A stretch of 64,000 nt of DNA, from NCBI GenBank assembly GCA_029882915.1, contig JAOUJZ010000001.1, positions 118,035-182,034 on the forward strand. Reading direction: 5' to 3'. This DNA comes from Gammaproteobacteria bacterium. Its GTDB lineage: Bacteria; Pseudomonadota; Gammaproteobacteria; Nitrosococcales; Methylophagaceae. The notes under the pieces are model-generated. The model worked only from the letters and a program-made list of their open reading frames with translations, had not been told where the DNA came from and did no database searches. This document shows positions 38,949-49,835 of the stretch, in pieces. Each line of letters opens with the position of its first letter. The stretch's first letter is position 1. Made by a program: the position numbers and the translations under genes.

Positions 38949-39854
38949 TTATAGCTCGTCGTTATAACCCAGATTTTTCAGCATACGTTCATTGTCACCC
39001 CAGCCCTCACGAACCTTAACCCATAAACGTAAAAACACTTTGCATCCAAACAGGCTTTCCATTTCAATGCGGGCATCTTTACCCACAGATTTTAATAACT
39101 CGCCTTTTTTTCCAATGACGATTGATTTCTGTCCGTCACGTTCTACATAAATGACAGCACCAATACGATACATGCCGTTTTCCTCATCGAACTGTTCGAT
39201 TTCCACGGTAATGGAATAAGGCAGTTCTTGCCCCAAGTGACGGAATAACTTTTCTCGAACCAGTTCAGCTGCCAGAAAACGTGAACTACGATCTGTTAAT
39301 TGATCCTCAGGAAAGATTAACTCCCCTTCCGGTATTAGTTTTTTAATTTCCTGTTCTAGCTGGTCAACATTGACACCCTTACGGGCTGAAATAGGAAGCA
39401 CATTTGCAAATTCAAATTCCGCTGCCAGTTTTTCTATTTGTGGTAGCAGCACTTCTTTATCAGACAGTTTATCGACCTTATTAATAACCAGTATCACTGG
39501 CGCCTTCGCACTCGTTCTCAGGCGCTCTAACACTCGCTCATCTTCGTCTGTCCAGTTCATACCATCAACAACAAACAAAATGACATCGACGTCATCAATT
39601 GAAGAAGCAGCAGCCCGGTTCATATAACGATTCATCGCCCGTTTATCGTCTATATGAAGGCCGGGCGTATCCACATAGATTAATTGACTATCATCTTCGG
39701 TTTTAATACCAAGGATCCTGTGTCGTGTCGTTTGTGGACGTCGTGACGTGATGCACAGTTTTTGACCCAGTATACGATTGATTAAGGTTGATTTACCGAC
39801 ATTCGGGCGACCAATAATTGCCACATAGCCAGAACGGAATGCTGTCTCGGTCAT
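38949..39854 (-). CDS. era: GTPase Era
   Basis: 'IIGRPNVGKSTLINRILGQKLCITSRRPQTTRHRILGI', KH domain 'SIVIGKKGELLKSVGKDARIEME'. Confidence 0.97.
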   Translation of the reverse strand: MTETAFRSGYVAIIGRPNVGKSTLINRILGQKLCITSRRPQTTRHRILGIKTEDDSQLIYVDTPGLHIDDKRAMNRYMNRAAASSIDDVDVILFVVDGMNWTDEDERVLERLRTSAKAPVILVINKVDKLSDKEVLLPQIEKLAAEFEFANVLPISARKGVNVDQLEQEIKKLIPEGELIFPEDQLTDRSSRFLAAELVREKLFRHLGQELPYSITVEIEQFDEENGMYRIGAVIYVERDGQKSIVIGKKGELLKSVGKDARIEMESLFGCKVFLRLWVKVREGWGDNERMLKNLGYNDEL

Positions 39855-40537
39855 AATTTACCTTCTAATAATGTCAGTACACGTTCCGCTGACTTTTGTT
39901 CTGCTTTACGATGGCTACTGCCTTGCGCCACTACCACTTTTCTCAATAATCCGACCTGACAAGAAGCCTCAAAGACAGGTTGATTGTTAGCATCTGATTT
40001 CACTTCACTCACACTGTATATGGGTAAAGGTTGTTTCCGACTCTGTAACAGTTCCTGCAAACGAGTTTTAGGATCTTTTACTGTCTCATTGACATCAATA
40101 GCATTTAATCGCTCGTCAAATAACCTGAGAATTAAGGCTTTTGCCGCCTCCATTCCACTGTCTAGGTATAAGGCACCAAATAGTGCTTCAACAGCATCCG
40201 CCAAAATTGATTCACGCCGAAAACCACCACTTTTTAATTCGCCAGGACCGAGGATAAGTGCCTCACCCAAATTCAACTCCCTGCCGATTTCTGCCAGCGT
40301 CACCCCTTTAACCAATGACGCTCTCAAACGACTTAACTTACCTTCTTTTACTTCGGGAAAACGCATAAACAATGCTTCAGCGATAACAAAGCTCAAAATA
40401 GCATCGCCAAGGTATTCCAGACGTTCGTTGTTAACAGAGTCGGCACTTCGATGTGTTAATGCCTGTTGTAACAGTGCCGGTTCATTGAATGTGCTTTGTA
40501 ACTGTTTACATAATAACTGTTGTCGCTTTGTTATCAT
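39851..40537 (-). CDS. rnc: Ribonuclease III
   Basis: 'NERLEYLGDAILSFVIAEALF', C-terminal dsRBD. Confidence 0.97.
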   Translation of the reverse strand: MITKRQQLLCKQLQSTFNEPALLQQALTHRSADSVNNERLEYLGDAILSFVIAEALFMRFPEVKEGKLSRLRASLVKGVTLAEIGRELNLGEALILGPGELKSGGFRRESILADAVEALFGALYLDSGMEAAKALILRLFDERLNAIDVNETVKDPKTRLQELLQSRKQPLPIYSVSEVKSDANNQPVFEASCQVGLLRKVVVAQGSSHRKAEQKSAERVLTLLEGKL

Positions 40538-40914
40538 TTAGTATTTTGTTCAACGTCTATTTCGGTATGAAAATTACCCACCAGTGAAATTTGCGCCATA
40601 AACGGCCTACGCACTTCATAATCAATCACAATTTTAGTGGCGTGAACATTGTTTTTGCCGCGAAAAATCTCAACATTGTCTTTTTTTACACTAAATACGT
40701 AACCAGTATCAAAGCGTTTTTCCAGCAGCGTCATCACTTGTTTTTTGGTTAATTTATTATTTTTAAGCTCAGTTTCCATACCATCCATGATCTGAAGTAC
40801 ACTATAGTACTCTTGGTACATAGGTAGCAAACGCATAACCACAGTAGCAAAAAAGGCAATGATCGCTAATACAATCACCCAACCAATCAGCGTCATTCCA
40901 CGTTGTTTATTCAT
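40534..40914 (-). CDS. DUF4845 membrane protein; likely start MNKQRG at 40914
   Basis: 'MNKQRGMTLIGWVIVLAIIAFFATVVMRLLPMYQEYYSV' between lepB and rnc. Confidence 0.85.
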   Translation of the reverse strand: MNKQRGMTLIGWVIVLAIIAFFATVVMRLLPMYQEYYSVLQIMDGMETELKNNKLTKKQVMTLLEKRFDTGYVFSVKKDNVEIFRGKNNVHATKIVIDYEVRRPFMAQISLVGNFHTEIDVEQNTK

Positions 40915-40924
40915 AACTTTCCCC

Positions 40925-41686
40925 TTAGTTAATTGAATCACCTAAACGTTCCCACACTATACCACCCGCACCCCAATCCCAACTCATCCAGATAAAGAAG
41001 GCTTTACCTACTAAGTTGTGTTCTGGAACAGTGCCCCAGAAACGACTATCGTTACTATTATCCCTGTTATCACCCATCACAAAATACTCACCTGCTGACA
41101 CAATCGTTTCACCTTCAATCAAACGTCGTTCAGGGTTAACCAATATATGGTGTTCATGTTCACCTAGGTACTCATAACGTAACTCGCTACTTTCCGGCAC
41201 AATACTTAACATACTGGCCTGTTTCTGTTGTACATCCTGTGCGACAGGTTTGTCATTAATATAAATTGTCTTGTTAAAATAACCAACTTTATCGCCAGGC
41301 AAACCAATTACACGCTTAATGTAGTCAACATTTGGATTTTTAGGGTAGCGAAACACCACCACATCACCCCGTTCGGGTTCGCCGACAGAGACGATCTTGC
41401 TATTTAAGACGGGTAAACGAATACCATAAGCAAATTTATTCACTAATATAAAATCACCAATATGTAATGTCGGTAACATTGAACCTGATGGAATGCGAAA
41501 TGGTTCTGCCAAAAATGAACGTATCACCAGCACCACCAGGATGATGGGGAAAAATGAACGTGCATATTCAACAACAAGCGGTTCTTTTTGATCTTTGGCA
41601 CGTTGTGGTGCCCACAACACAGTATCAATCAACCAAATTATCCCTGTCACTGCAACCAGTGTGACCATTAATGCTGGAAAACTCAC
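40925..41686 (-). CDS. lepB: Signal peptidase I
   Basis: 'RIPSGSMLPTLHIGDFILVNKFAYGIRLP', 'GDVVVFRYPKNPNVDYIKRVIGLPGD', 'GDNRDNSNDSRFWG'. Confidence 0.97.
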   Translation of the reverse strand: MSFPALMVTLVAVTGIIWLIDTVLWAPQRAKDQKEPLVVEYARSFFPIILVVLVIRSFLAEPFRIPSGSMLPTLHIGDFILVNKFAYGIRLPVLNSKIVSVGEPERGDVVVFRYPKNPNVDYIKRVIGLPGDKVGYFNKTIYINDKPVAQDVQQKQASMLSIVPESSELRYEYLGEHEHHILVNPERRLIEGETIVSAGEYFVMGDNRDNSNDSRFWGTVPEHNLVGKAFFIWMSWDWGAGGIVWERLGDSIN

Positions 41687-41703
41687 TTTAATAATATCCT
41701 TAT

Positions 41704-43512
41704 CTATGATTTCTTTGATAGCTGTAATACAGCTAAAAATGCTTCTTGTGGCACATCAACCCTACCAATTGATTTCATTCGCTTTTTACCTGCTTTTTGT
41801 TTTTCTAGCAACTTACGTTTACGTGATACATCACCACCGTAACACTTGGCCAGTACATTTTTACGCATAGCTTTGACTGTTGATCTTGAAATAATATGAC
41901 CACCAATCGCAGCTTGAATCGCAATATCAAACATTTGCCGCGGAATCAGTTCTTTCATCTTTTCAACCAGGTCCCGTCCACGAGAAATACTTTGATCACG
42001 ATGCACAATCATGGATAAGGCATCCACACGCTCACTATTAATCAATATATCCAGTTTTACTAGGTCGGCCGGTTCGAAACGTACAAAATGATAATCCAAA
42101 GAGGCATAACCACGACTGACTGACTTCACTCTATCAAAGAAGTCAATCACGACTTCATTCATCGGCAATTCATAACTTAAAGCAACCTGACTACCCACAT
42201 ATTGCATGGTTTTCTGAACACCGCGTTTTTCAACGCAAAGTGTGATTACCGCTCCCAAATGTTCTTGTGGAACCAGTATATCTGCCACTACAATTGGTTC
42301 ACGAATTTCATCGATGGTACCAATATCCGGTAATAAAGCTGGGTTCTCTACATTAATCACTTCGCCTTTGCGTGTTAGCACTTCAAACACAACGGTCGGT
42401 GCTGTGGTGATCAGATCCAGATCATATTCGCGCTCTAATCGCTCCTGAATAATTTCCATGTGTAGCAAACCGAGGAATCCACAACGGAAACCAAAACCTA
42501 ATGCTTGCGAATTTTCAGGTTCAAAGAATAACGAGGCATCATTGAGTCGTAATTTCCCTAATGCTTCACGAAACGCTTCAAAGTCATCTGAACTGACTGG
42601 AAATAAACCTGCGTAAACCTGAGGTGTAATCGATTTAAAACCCGGCAACATTTCTGTTGCTCCATGGTGGCTATGGGTTAAGGTATCACCGACCGGTGCG
42701 CCATCGATATCTTTCACACCAGAAATCACATACCCTACTTCACCACAGTTTAAGGCATCGCGTTTACTGCGTTTAGGGGTAAAAACACCAACCTGTTCCA
42801 CTTGATATTCGTGGCCGGTAGACATGACTTTGATTTTTTCACGTGCTTTGAGTGAACCTTGCATGATTCTAACTAGGGAAATAACCCCAACATAACTATC
42901 AAACCAGGAATCAATAATCAGCGCTTTTAACGGTCCATCAGGATCCCCTTTTGGTGCTGGAATCCGCTCAATCAGAGCTTCTAACAGATCATCAATACCA
43001 ATACCGGTTTTGGCACTACACTGCACCGCATCCATAGCATCAACACCGATAATATCCTCAATTTCCTGTGCCACCCGTTCCGGTTCTGCTGACGGCAAAT
43101 CAATTTTATTCAGTACTGGCAATACTTCCAGTCCAAGATCAATAGCCGTGTAACAATTGGCGACACTTTGTGCTTCTACACCTTGCGCTGCATCGACAAC
43201 CAGTAATGCACCCTCACAAGCTGCTAAAGAACGAGATACTTCATACGAAAAATCAACGTGTCCTGGGGTATCAATAAAATTTAGGTGATAGGTTTCACCA
43301 TTACGTGCGGTGTAATCCAAAGACACACATTGTGCTTTAATTGTGATGCCTCGCTCACGTTCAATATCCATTGAATCAAGAACTTGTGATGACATTTCAC
43401 GCGCGGTCAAACCACCGCAAACCTGAATAAACCGATCTGCTATTGTTGATTTTCCGTGGTCAATATGAGCGATGATTGAAAAGTTACGGATATGATCCAT
43501 AGAGATTAACAC
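41704..43512 (-). CDS. lepA: Elongation factor 4
   Basis: '[21 protein letters not shown]', C-terminal '[41 protein letters not shown]'. Confidence 0.98.
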   Translation of the reverse strand: MLISMDHIRNFSIIAHIDHGKSTIADRFIQVCGGLTAREMSSQVLDSMDIERERGITIKAQCVSLDYTARNGETYHLNFIDTPGHVDFSYEVSRSLAACEGALLVVDAAQGVEAQSVANCYTAIDLGLEVLPVLNKIDLPSAEPERVAQEIEDIIGVDAMDAVQCSAKTGIGIDDLLEALIERIPAPKGDPDGPLKALIIDSWFDSYVGVISLVRIMQGSLKAREKIKVMSTGHEYQVEQVGVFTPKRSKRDALNCGEVGYVISGVKDIDGAPVGDTLTHSHHGATEMLPGFKSITPQVYAGLFPVSSDDFEAFREALGKLRLNDASLFFEPENSQALGFGFRCGFLGLLHMEIIQERLEREYDLDLITTAPTVVFEVLTRKGEVINVENPALLPDIGTIDEIREPIVVADILVPQEHLGAVITLCVEKRGVQKTMQYVGSQVALSYELPMNEVVIDFFDRVKSVSRGYASLDYHFVRFEPADLVKLDILINSERVDALSMIVHRDQSISRGRDLVEKMKELIPRQMFDIAIQAAIGGHIISRSTVKAMRKNVLAKCYGGDVSRKRKLLEKQKAGKKRMKSIGRVDVPQEAFLAVLQLSKKS

Positions 43513-43528
43513 TACCTTCTATACAGTA

Positions 43529-43560
43529 AAAAATCGGCCGGAACATATGTTGCCGGCCGA
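43529..43560 (-). terminator. Rho-independent terminator between degP-like gene and lepA
   Basis: On - strand: TCGGCCGG-caacatatgtt-CCGGCCGATTTTTT. Confidence 0.9.
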
Positions 43561-43644
43561 CCTAAATTGATCTAACTGCTAGATTTTACGGCAAAACAGC
43601 TGTCCTGTCGTGCCTAGTATTAAATTATGAATAATCGTTCTGGA

Positions 43645-45066
43645 TTAATCATTCTTCTCGATTCGTAATGCTAGGAATATTGCACCCTCACCTCGCTGTA
43701 CTAACACTGGAATTGCTTTATTCTCTGGGAGTTCTTTAGCAATATCCAGAAACTGTTTAGCATCGCTAATCTTTTGATTATCAATGCTCAATATCACATC
43801 ACCTCGACGAATACCGGCTGCTCCTGCGCTACCCTGTTCGACTTTAACAACAGCCACACCACCTTTTTCAATGCCATACTGTTCACGTTGCCTGTCATCC
43901 AGATCAGCCACTTCAATGGCTAAGCGTTCATCAACAAGACGCCCAGATTCACCTTTTGCTTTAGCTAGATCCTCAGTTTCTGGCAACTGTTCAACTTTGA
44001 CATTAACAGTTTTACGTTTATTGTTGCGCATTATCACTACAGGAACAGATTTGCCAATTTCCGTTCTACCCACAATTGGCGGCAAATCAGAAGATGTCGC
44101 TATTTTTTTGCCATTAAATTTTAAAATAACATCGCCTGGCTCAAAACCTGCCTTAGCAGCGGGACTATCATCTAAAACTCTCGAAATTAACGCTCCATGT
44201 GGTTTATCCAATCCAAACGATTCGGCTAATTCTCGAGTTACATCTTGAATCACAACACCCAACCAGCCCCGGCTGACATAACCTTGTGATTTTATTTGTG
44301 CAACCACATTCATGACCACATCCATAGGAATCGCAAAAGATAAGCCCATGAATCCGCCTGTACGGCTATAAATCTGTGAATTAATACCTATTACTTCACC
44401 ATTTAAGTTAAACAATGGGCCACCAGAATTGCCTGGGTTAATCGCCACATCAGTTTGAATAAATGGCACGTAACTATCGCTCGGCAAACTACGTCCTAAG
44501 GCACTGACAATCCCAGCTGTTGCAGAATAGTCAAAACCAAAAGGGGAACCGATGGCCAATACCCACTCGCCCACTTTTAATTTAGTTGAATCACCTAGTT
44601 TCACGGCTTTCAAACCTATGGCTTCAACTTTTAACAAAGCCACATCACTACGCTCATCACTACCAAGAACTTTGGCCTCAAGTTCACTGCGATCACTAAA
44701 ACGCACAATGATCTCATCAGCATCTTTAATCACATGGTGATTAGTCAAAATATAACCATCTGATGATAAAACAAAACCAGAACCTAAAGAATGCGACTCA
44801 TACGGTTGAGGTCGTTGACCTGGTGCACCAAAAAAATGTTTGAATAACTCATCAAAAGGTGTGCCTTCAGGAATATCTATACCTGGCGGCAAGTTAGGCC
44901 GTTGCCCCTTATTGTTTTTAGTGGTACTAATATTCACCACCGCTGCACCCTGTTCCGCTACCAGTTCAGTAAAATCAGGTAAATTATTACCTGCATATGT
45001 ATTCAAGCTCAGTAATAACCAAACCCAAAAAATAGTAAAACCAGACCAAACTTTAAACTGTTTCAT
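43645..45066 (-). CDS. mucD: DegP/MucD-family periplasmic serine endoprotease with PDZ domains
   Basis: 'GSGFVLSSDGYILTNHHVIKDADEI', 'QTDVAINPGNSGGPLFNLNGEVIGINSQIYS', two PDZ domains; adjacent to rpoE-rseABC. Confidence 0.95.
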   Translation of the reverse strand: MKQFKVWSGFTIFWVWLLLSLNTYAGNNLPDFTELVAEQGAAVVNISTTKNNKGQRPNLPPGIDIPEGTPFDELFKHFFGAPGQRPQPYESHSLGSGFVLSSDGYILTNHHVIKDADEIIVRFSDRSELEAKVLGSDERSDVALLKVEAIGLKAVKLGDSTKLKVGEWVLAIGSPFGFDYSATAGIVSALGRSLPSDSYVPFIQTDVAINPGNSGGPLFNLNGEVIGINSQIYSRTGGFMGLSFAIPMDVVMNVVAQIKSQGYVSRGWLGVVIQDVTRELAESFGLDKPHGALISRVLDDSPAAKAGFEPGDVILKFNGKKIATSSDLPPIVGRTEIGKSVPVVIMRNNKRKTVNVKVEQLPETEDLAKAKGESGRLVDERLAIEVADLDDRQREQYGIEKGGVAVVKVEQGSAGAAGIRRGDVILSIDNQKISDAKQFLDIAKELPENKAIPVLVQRGEGAIFLALRIEKND

Positions 45067-45488
45067 TTTTGTTCCTCAACAATCCTGGCCTTAAAGCCAT
45101 TTTTATTATTACGTAAACGAATTCGTACCCAATAAAAGCCAATAAACAGACCACTTAAACCTGAAAAAATTTCCCCAACATCATTAAAATTAAGAGCCTG
45201 TGCCACGGCAGCGAAGATAAAAAGTAATGCCAACGGTACGATGTACATCAAAAAAGCACCGTGTAATAAGCTTTGTTCAGGAATAGCCAATTGCACTTGT
45301 TGTCCAACAGTGACATCTTTATTCTTTTCAACTGCAATACGTGTAAATCGTTTGCCAACATGTTTTGTCAGTAAGCCAGTACCACAGCCCTGCTTAACCT
45401 CACACTGATTGCAGGTTGACTGACGTTCTGCTTGCAGCCAAACCATTTCATCATCCACACTTACTACTGTTGCTTTTTGCTCTATCAT
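45063..45488 (-). CDS. rseC: SoxR-reducing / sigma-E regulatory protein RseC
   Basis: 'CNQCEVKQGCGTGLL', two TM; rpoE operon context. Confidence 0.88.
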   Translation of the reverse strand: MIEQKATVVSVDDEMVWLQAERQSTCNQCEVKQGCGTGLLTKHVGKRFTRIAVEKNKDVTVGQQVQLAIPEQSLLHGAFLMYIVPLALLFIFAAVAQALNFNDVGEIFSGLSGLFIGFYWVRIRLRNNKNGFKARIVEEQK

Positions 45489-46468
45489 TGGTTTTCACCA
45501 GCGACATATCTAATAGAGGCGCCAATTTTTTCAACGGTTTTTTGTGGCACTTCACCGACAACTGTCACAAAATGTGCACCAATTATCGAACCATAGGCAT
45601 TCACTGCCCCCATGTTTGATCCGCCATGCAAATGGCTATGTCTGGCTCTTATTTTTTCGATAAATACTGACACTGAGCTTAAGCCATCGCTATACACTCG
45701 TTGCTCCACTGCTGCTCCATTGCTAGCTTTGAGTCGGTTTTGCTGTGCTGCCAACACAAACCCTTCTGGTAGCCAGACTACCCGCCATTTTGAAATACCT
45801 TTATTCGCAGCCATATTGGCCGATGTTTCTGGCTCAGTACGACTCCAAGACATTGCATGGCCACTCACTTGTGGCTTAAGTATCTGATCAGAAATGGGGA
45901 TCCCCAGTGAAACAGATGAAAAAGCAAACTTTTCCAATACTGAGCCATCACCAGCAATCAAGTTTGATTGCAATAACAAATCACTCTCTTTATCCACCCA
46001 CAGACGATAACCATAACGGTAATTATCTATTGGCGCGATCACCAACTCCTGAGCGATACGATCTGCCACCCGACCTTGCTTACCCAATGTAACCTGATAA
46101 TAAGGCACAGCTGAGCTTAAACGACTCAACAAATCACTGGGGAAACCTCGACCTAAAGGACGCCGATTAACTTTGATACTTCTATCATCAGGATAAATAC
46201 AAGTCACCAAATCATTGCTCCGAATCACTTCTCGAGCAACTCCATCAAGTGATAACAACCGTTCTATTTCCCCTTTTTCATCGGCACGATGGATGATGCG
46301 TATCGATTGCAGTTTGTTACCTGTTTGATAGGAAAAAACACCATCATAATTCAGCTTCTTTGCCGCAACGCCCACACGTTCAAGTAATTGCATTGCATCC
46401 GTGTCAGCATTGGCATTAACTGAAGACCACATCAACAAGAACACGAATAATTTCAGTAAAACGCGCAT
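45485..46468 (-). CDS. rseB: Sigma-E factor regulatory protein RseB/MucB
   Basis: Signal peptide, 'LNYDGVFSYQTGNKLQSIRIIHRADEKGEIERLLSLDGVAREVIR'. Confidence 0.93.
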   Translation of the reverse strand: MRVLLKLFVFLLMWSSVNANADTDAMQLLERVGVAAKKLNYDGVFSYQTGNKLQSIRIIHRADEKGEIERLLSLDGVAREVIRSNDLVTCIYPDDRSIKVNRRPLGRGFPSDLLSRLSSAVPYYQVTLGKQGRVADRIAQELVIAPIDNYRYGYRLWVDKESDLLLQSNLIAGDGSVLEKFAFSSVSLGIPISDQILKPQVSGHAMSWSRTEPETSANMAANKGISKWRVVWLPEGFVLAAQQNRLKASNGAAVEQRVYSDGLSSVSVFIEKIRARHSHLHGGSNMGAVNAYGSIIGAHFVTVVGEVPQKTVEKIGASIRYVAGENQ

Positions 46469-46471
46469 TAA

Positions 46472-47038
46472 CTATTGTCCCACTTCATAAGCGACAACTC
46501 TGGCATAGGAAAAAACATCCGATACACCCGCATATTCATGATGATCGACCAAATAGGTGTTCAATCGATTTTCAACTTCTGGTTCACCCACAGTCCAGTG
46601 ATTACCCGTTTGCGCAATGACCGTTTGTTCTGCCACAGGTGCTACAGATGCGATGGGAGCCACTGGCACAAGTTGATTTTGTGGTTGTGTCATTATGCCT
46701 ATCACTGCCAAAGCACCTATGGAAGCTGCAACCGCCAGTCCAGCAGTATGTTTCCAGAACTGTTTAGGCAATGTAAGAACTTTAGCCCGCTGTTTATGTA
46801 ATGAAGTTGGCATCGGTGCAACTTCCTCTTCCAGTGCAGCTGAAATACGACCAGTCAAATCAACATTCTGATTAGCTATCGCATGACCATGCAACACATC
46901 ACTCACAAGTTGATAACGCTGCAGTCGTTCTCTTGCCTGCTTATCAGTGCTTAACACATGTAAAGTCTGATCTAACTCTTTACCCTGTAGTTCACCATCA
47001 ACTAACGCAGACAACATTTCATTGTCATTGACTGTCAT
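46472..47038 (-). CDS. rseA: Sigma-E anti-sigma factor RseA/MucA
   Basis: 'LSALVDGEL' anti-sigma N-terminus, single central TM, operon context. Confidence 0.9.
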   Translation of the reverse strand: MTVNDNEMLSALVDGELQGKELDQTLHVLSTDKQARERLQRYQLVSDVLHGHAIANQNVDLTGRISAALEEEVAPMPTSLHKQRAKVLTLPKQFWKHTAGLAVAASIGALAVIGIMTQPQNQLVPVAPIASVAPVAEQTVIAQTGNHWTVGEPEVENRLNTYLVDHHEYAGVSDVFSYARVVAYEVGQ

Positions 47039-47616
47039 TGTTGTTCCCCTTCACCCATTATTTCCTGTATTTGTTTATCAATCGCCTCGCGAGCACGGAA
47101 AATGCGAGAACGCACTGTACCTATAGGACAATCCATTACCTGTGAAATTTCCTCGTAACTCATACCTTCAAACTCACGCAATTTGATCGCTGTAGCGGTG
47201 TCTTCTGGCAAGTCATCAATTGCCTGATGAATGGCCTGTTCCAGTTCATCGCTGGCAAGACTGCTTTCTGGCGTTTCAAAGTCCTTTAATTCTGGTGCAT
47301 CATAAAAATTAGTCGCATCCATCGCATCCACATCCATTGCCGGCGGTCGTCTTGATCTGGCAGTCAAATAGTTCTTTGATGTATTGATCGCAATACGATA
47401 AAGCCAAGTATAAAAGGCACTGTCACCACGAAAATTCGCAATAGCGCGATAGGCTTTGATAAACGCCTCCTGAGCCACATCCAGCGCCTCCACCGGATCA
47501 TGTACATAACCAGTAATAACATGCACGATTCGCTGTTGATACTTCATAATCAACAGATCAAATGCTTTTTTATCGCCTGCCTGTACACGTTCCACCAGCT
47601 CTAAATCCACGCTCAT
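47035..47616 (-). CDS. rpoE: RNA polymerase sigma factor RpoE/AlgU
   Basis: 'VERVQAGDKKAFDLLIMKYQQRIVHVI', 'DVAQEAFIKAYRAI', 'FYTWLYRIAINTSKNYLTARSRRPP'. Confidence 0.97.
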   Translation of the reverse strand: MSVDLELVERVQAGDKKAFDLLIMKYQQRIVHVITGYVHDPVEALDVAQEAFIKAYRAIANFRGDSAFYTWLYRIAINTSKNYLTARSRRPPAMDVDAMDATNFYDAPELKDFETPESSLASDELEQAIHQAIDDLPEDTATAIKLREFEGMSYEEISQVMDCPIGTVRSRIFRAREAIDKQIQEIMGEGEQQ

Positions 47617-47743
47617 CCTTTGTTCCGGCCCACTCCGTATCGCCGGAGGTTATATTTGTTAACAGGTTGATTGACCATAATGATTTAACTTTGTTCCTTA
47701 AACAGTGCAAAATAATCACTCTTATCATTCTACCTGTTCCTAC

Positions 47744-49348
47744 ATGAATTCATCACATCACTTTGACGTTATTATTATTGGTAGTGGCACGGCCGGCTTA
47801 ACACTGGCTCTACAACTTGCTGATGATGCCCAGATAGCAGTGCTATCCAAAGGCCAGTTAGAAGAAGGTGCTTCACTTTATGCGCAAGGCGGTATTTCAG
47901 TTGTACTCGATGAAGCGGATTCATTGCAATCTCATATTGATGACACTATAAAATCAGGTGCAGGCTTATGTCATGAAGATGTCGTTCGCTTCACCATTGA
48001 ACAAGCCCGTAGCAGTATTGAATGGCTGATTGAACAAGGGGTTTCATTCACCAAAGATGGTGTTACATCGGAAACCTATCATCTTGCTCAAGAAGGAGGC
48101 CACAGTCACCGCAGAATTATTCACTCGGCAGATGCAACAGGCCGTGAAGTTGAAACTACCTTATTATCAAAAGTACAGGCACACCCGAATATTCATCTGT
48201 TTCCTTATCATATTGGCATCGATCTCATCACCAGTCGCAAGCAATTAGGTCAACAGAATGATAATACTTGCTTAGGCTGTTATGTGCTGGATATAAAGAC
48301 TGACACTCCACATACTTTCTCGGCCCCTATTACTGTCATGGCTACCGGTGGTGCTGGCAAGGTATATCTCTATACCAGTAATCCTGATGTGTGCACGGGC
48401 GATGGCATCGCTATGGGTTGGCGAGCTGGCTGTCGTGTAGCAAATATGGAGTTCATTCAGTTTCACCCCACCTGCCTGTATCACCCAAAAGCCAAATCGT
48501 TTTTGATTAGTGAAGCCTTACGTGGTGAAGGTGCCAAACTGTTACTGGCAGATGGTTCGCGATTTATGGATAGTTTTCATCCTCAGGCTGAACTAGCTCC
48601 TCGGGATATTGTTGCCCGCGCCATCGATCATGAAATGAAACGGCTCGGGGATGATTGCGTTTATCTTGATATCAGTCATCAACCCAAAGAATTTATCGAA
48701 AGTCATTTTCCAACCATTCATCAACGTTGCCTTGATTTTGGTATTAATATGACTCGCGAGCCGGTCCCTGTCGTACCCGCTGCACACTATACCTGTGGCG
48801 GATTGATTACCGATATTCATGGTCGCACCGATATCAAAGGTCTTTATGCCATCGGTGAAACCGCTCATACCGGTTTTCATGGTGCCAATCGCATGGCAAG
48901 TAACTCACTCCTGGAGTGTCTGGTTTTTGCACATTCTGCTTCACAGGATATTAAACAGCGATTACCGTTTACGAAGCCATCGCCTACTATTCCTGACTGG
49001 GATGCCAGTCGGGTTCGTCCCGCTAAAGAAGCCATTGCCATCAGCCACAACTGGGATGAGTTAAGGCGTTTTATGTGGGACTATGTGGGCATAGTACGAT
49101 CGAATGAACGCTTGTTTAAAGCACAGCAGCGGCTAAACTTGTTGCAACAGGAAATCAGCGAATATTATAGCCAACATCACATTACCAGTGATTTACTGGA
49201 ATTACGTAATCTCGCCGATGTCGCTGAACTGATTATTCGATCGGCTTTGCTACGTAAAGAAAGTCGAGGGTTGCATTACACGCTAGATTATCCACAGCCT
49301 GATGATGACTCGCCTCTCCACGACACCGTTATTGCTGGAAAGTCTTAG
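47744..49348 (+). CDS. nadB: L-aspartate oxidase (ORF open from 47705; likely start 47744)
   Basis: 'DVIIIGSGTAGLTLALQLAD', 'HRRIIHSADATGREVETTLL', 'YTCGGLITDIHGRTDIKGLYAIGETAHTGFHGANRMASNSLLECLVF'. Confidence 0.96.
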   Translation: MNSSHHFDVIIIGSGTAGLTLALQLADDAQIAVLSKGQLEEGASLYAQGGISVVLDEADSLQSHIDDTIKSGAGLCHEDVVRFTIEQARSSIEWLIEQGVSFTKDGVTSETYHLAQEGGHSHRRIIHSADATGREVETTLLSKVQAHPNIHLFPYHIGIDLITSRKQLGQQNDNTCLGCYVLDIKTDTPHTFSAPITVMATGGAGKVYLYTSNPDVCTGDGIAMGWRAGCRVANMEFIQFHPTCLYHPKAKSFLISEALRGEGAKLLLADGSRFMDSFHPQAELAPRDIVARAIDHEMKRLGDDCVYLDISHQPKEFIESHFPTIHQRCLDFGINMTREPVPVVPAAHYTCGGLITDIHGRTDIKGLYAIGETAHTGFHGANRMASNSLLECLVFAHSASQDIKQRLPFTKPSPTIPDWDASRVRPAKEAIAISHNWDELRRFMWDYVGIVRSNERLFKAQQRLNLLQQEISEYYSQHHITSDLLELRNLADVAELIIRSALLRKESRGLHYTLDYPQPDDDSPLHDTVIAGKS

Positions 49349-49766
49349 GATCTCTGCAGTACACTCTCAACTGGCGAAATAGTTCAGGATCCACCGCATC
49401 AACGACAATCGTTATCGCATGATGTTGCCAGAATTTTTTACCCTTTAAATACAATATCGTCACCCATGGCGTGACCACACTATTGCCCAATACAAGACGT
49501 GAATGCTGGGTATCATCACCATAATACAGAGACCATGTTTCATTCCAATCTTGCTCGATTTTAACTATCTAGTTTTCACTGTTAAACCACTGATTCTTAT
49601 GACAGTAATGAATAAAACTTAACACAATGATTAACACCACAGGTGCTGACCACCACGATACGGCTAACAAACTCACCATCGTCACTAACATCATGCTGTG
49701 AACAATAATCAGGTACACAAATAATTTTATTGATCTAGAAATTAGGCATACTGAAAACAGTCCTTG
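49329..49766 (-). pseudogene. Candidate degraded ygfX/cptA-like membrane protein with in-frame TAG at 49569-49571
   Basis: Manual - strand translation: RSIKLFVYLIIVHSMMLVTMVSLLAVSWWSAPVVLIIVLSFIHYCHKNQWFNSEN*IVKIEQDWNETWSLYYGDDTQHSRLVLGNSVVTPWVTILYLKGKKFWQHHAITIVVDAVDPELFRQLRVYCRDPKTFQQ*; YgfX-like 2-TM plus beta tail; between nadB and ygfZ; no good start codon. Confidence 0.6.
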
Positions 49767-49835
49767 TCATTAAATCTCGCCTCCCTCATTGCTGAACGTT
49801 ACAATGATACGACTTTACCTAAACTTAAAATACTT

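Noticed and set aside
39984-40541. 185-aa + strand ORF
   Set aside because: Fully antisense to rnc, whose domains are intact; low-quality Ser/Arg-rich translation and no RBS.
43784-44248. 154-aa + strand ORF
   Set aside because: Antisense to the mucD/degP-like gene; no recognisable domain.
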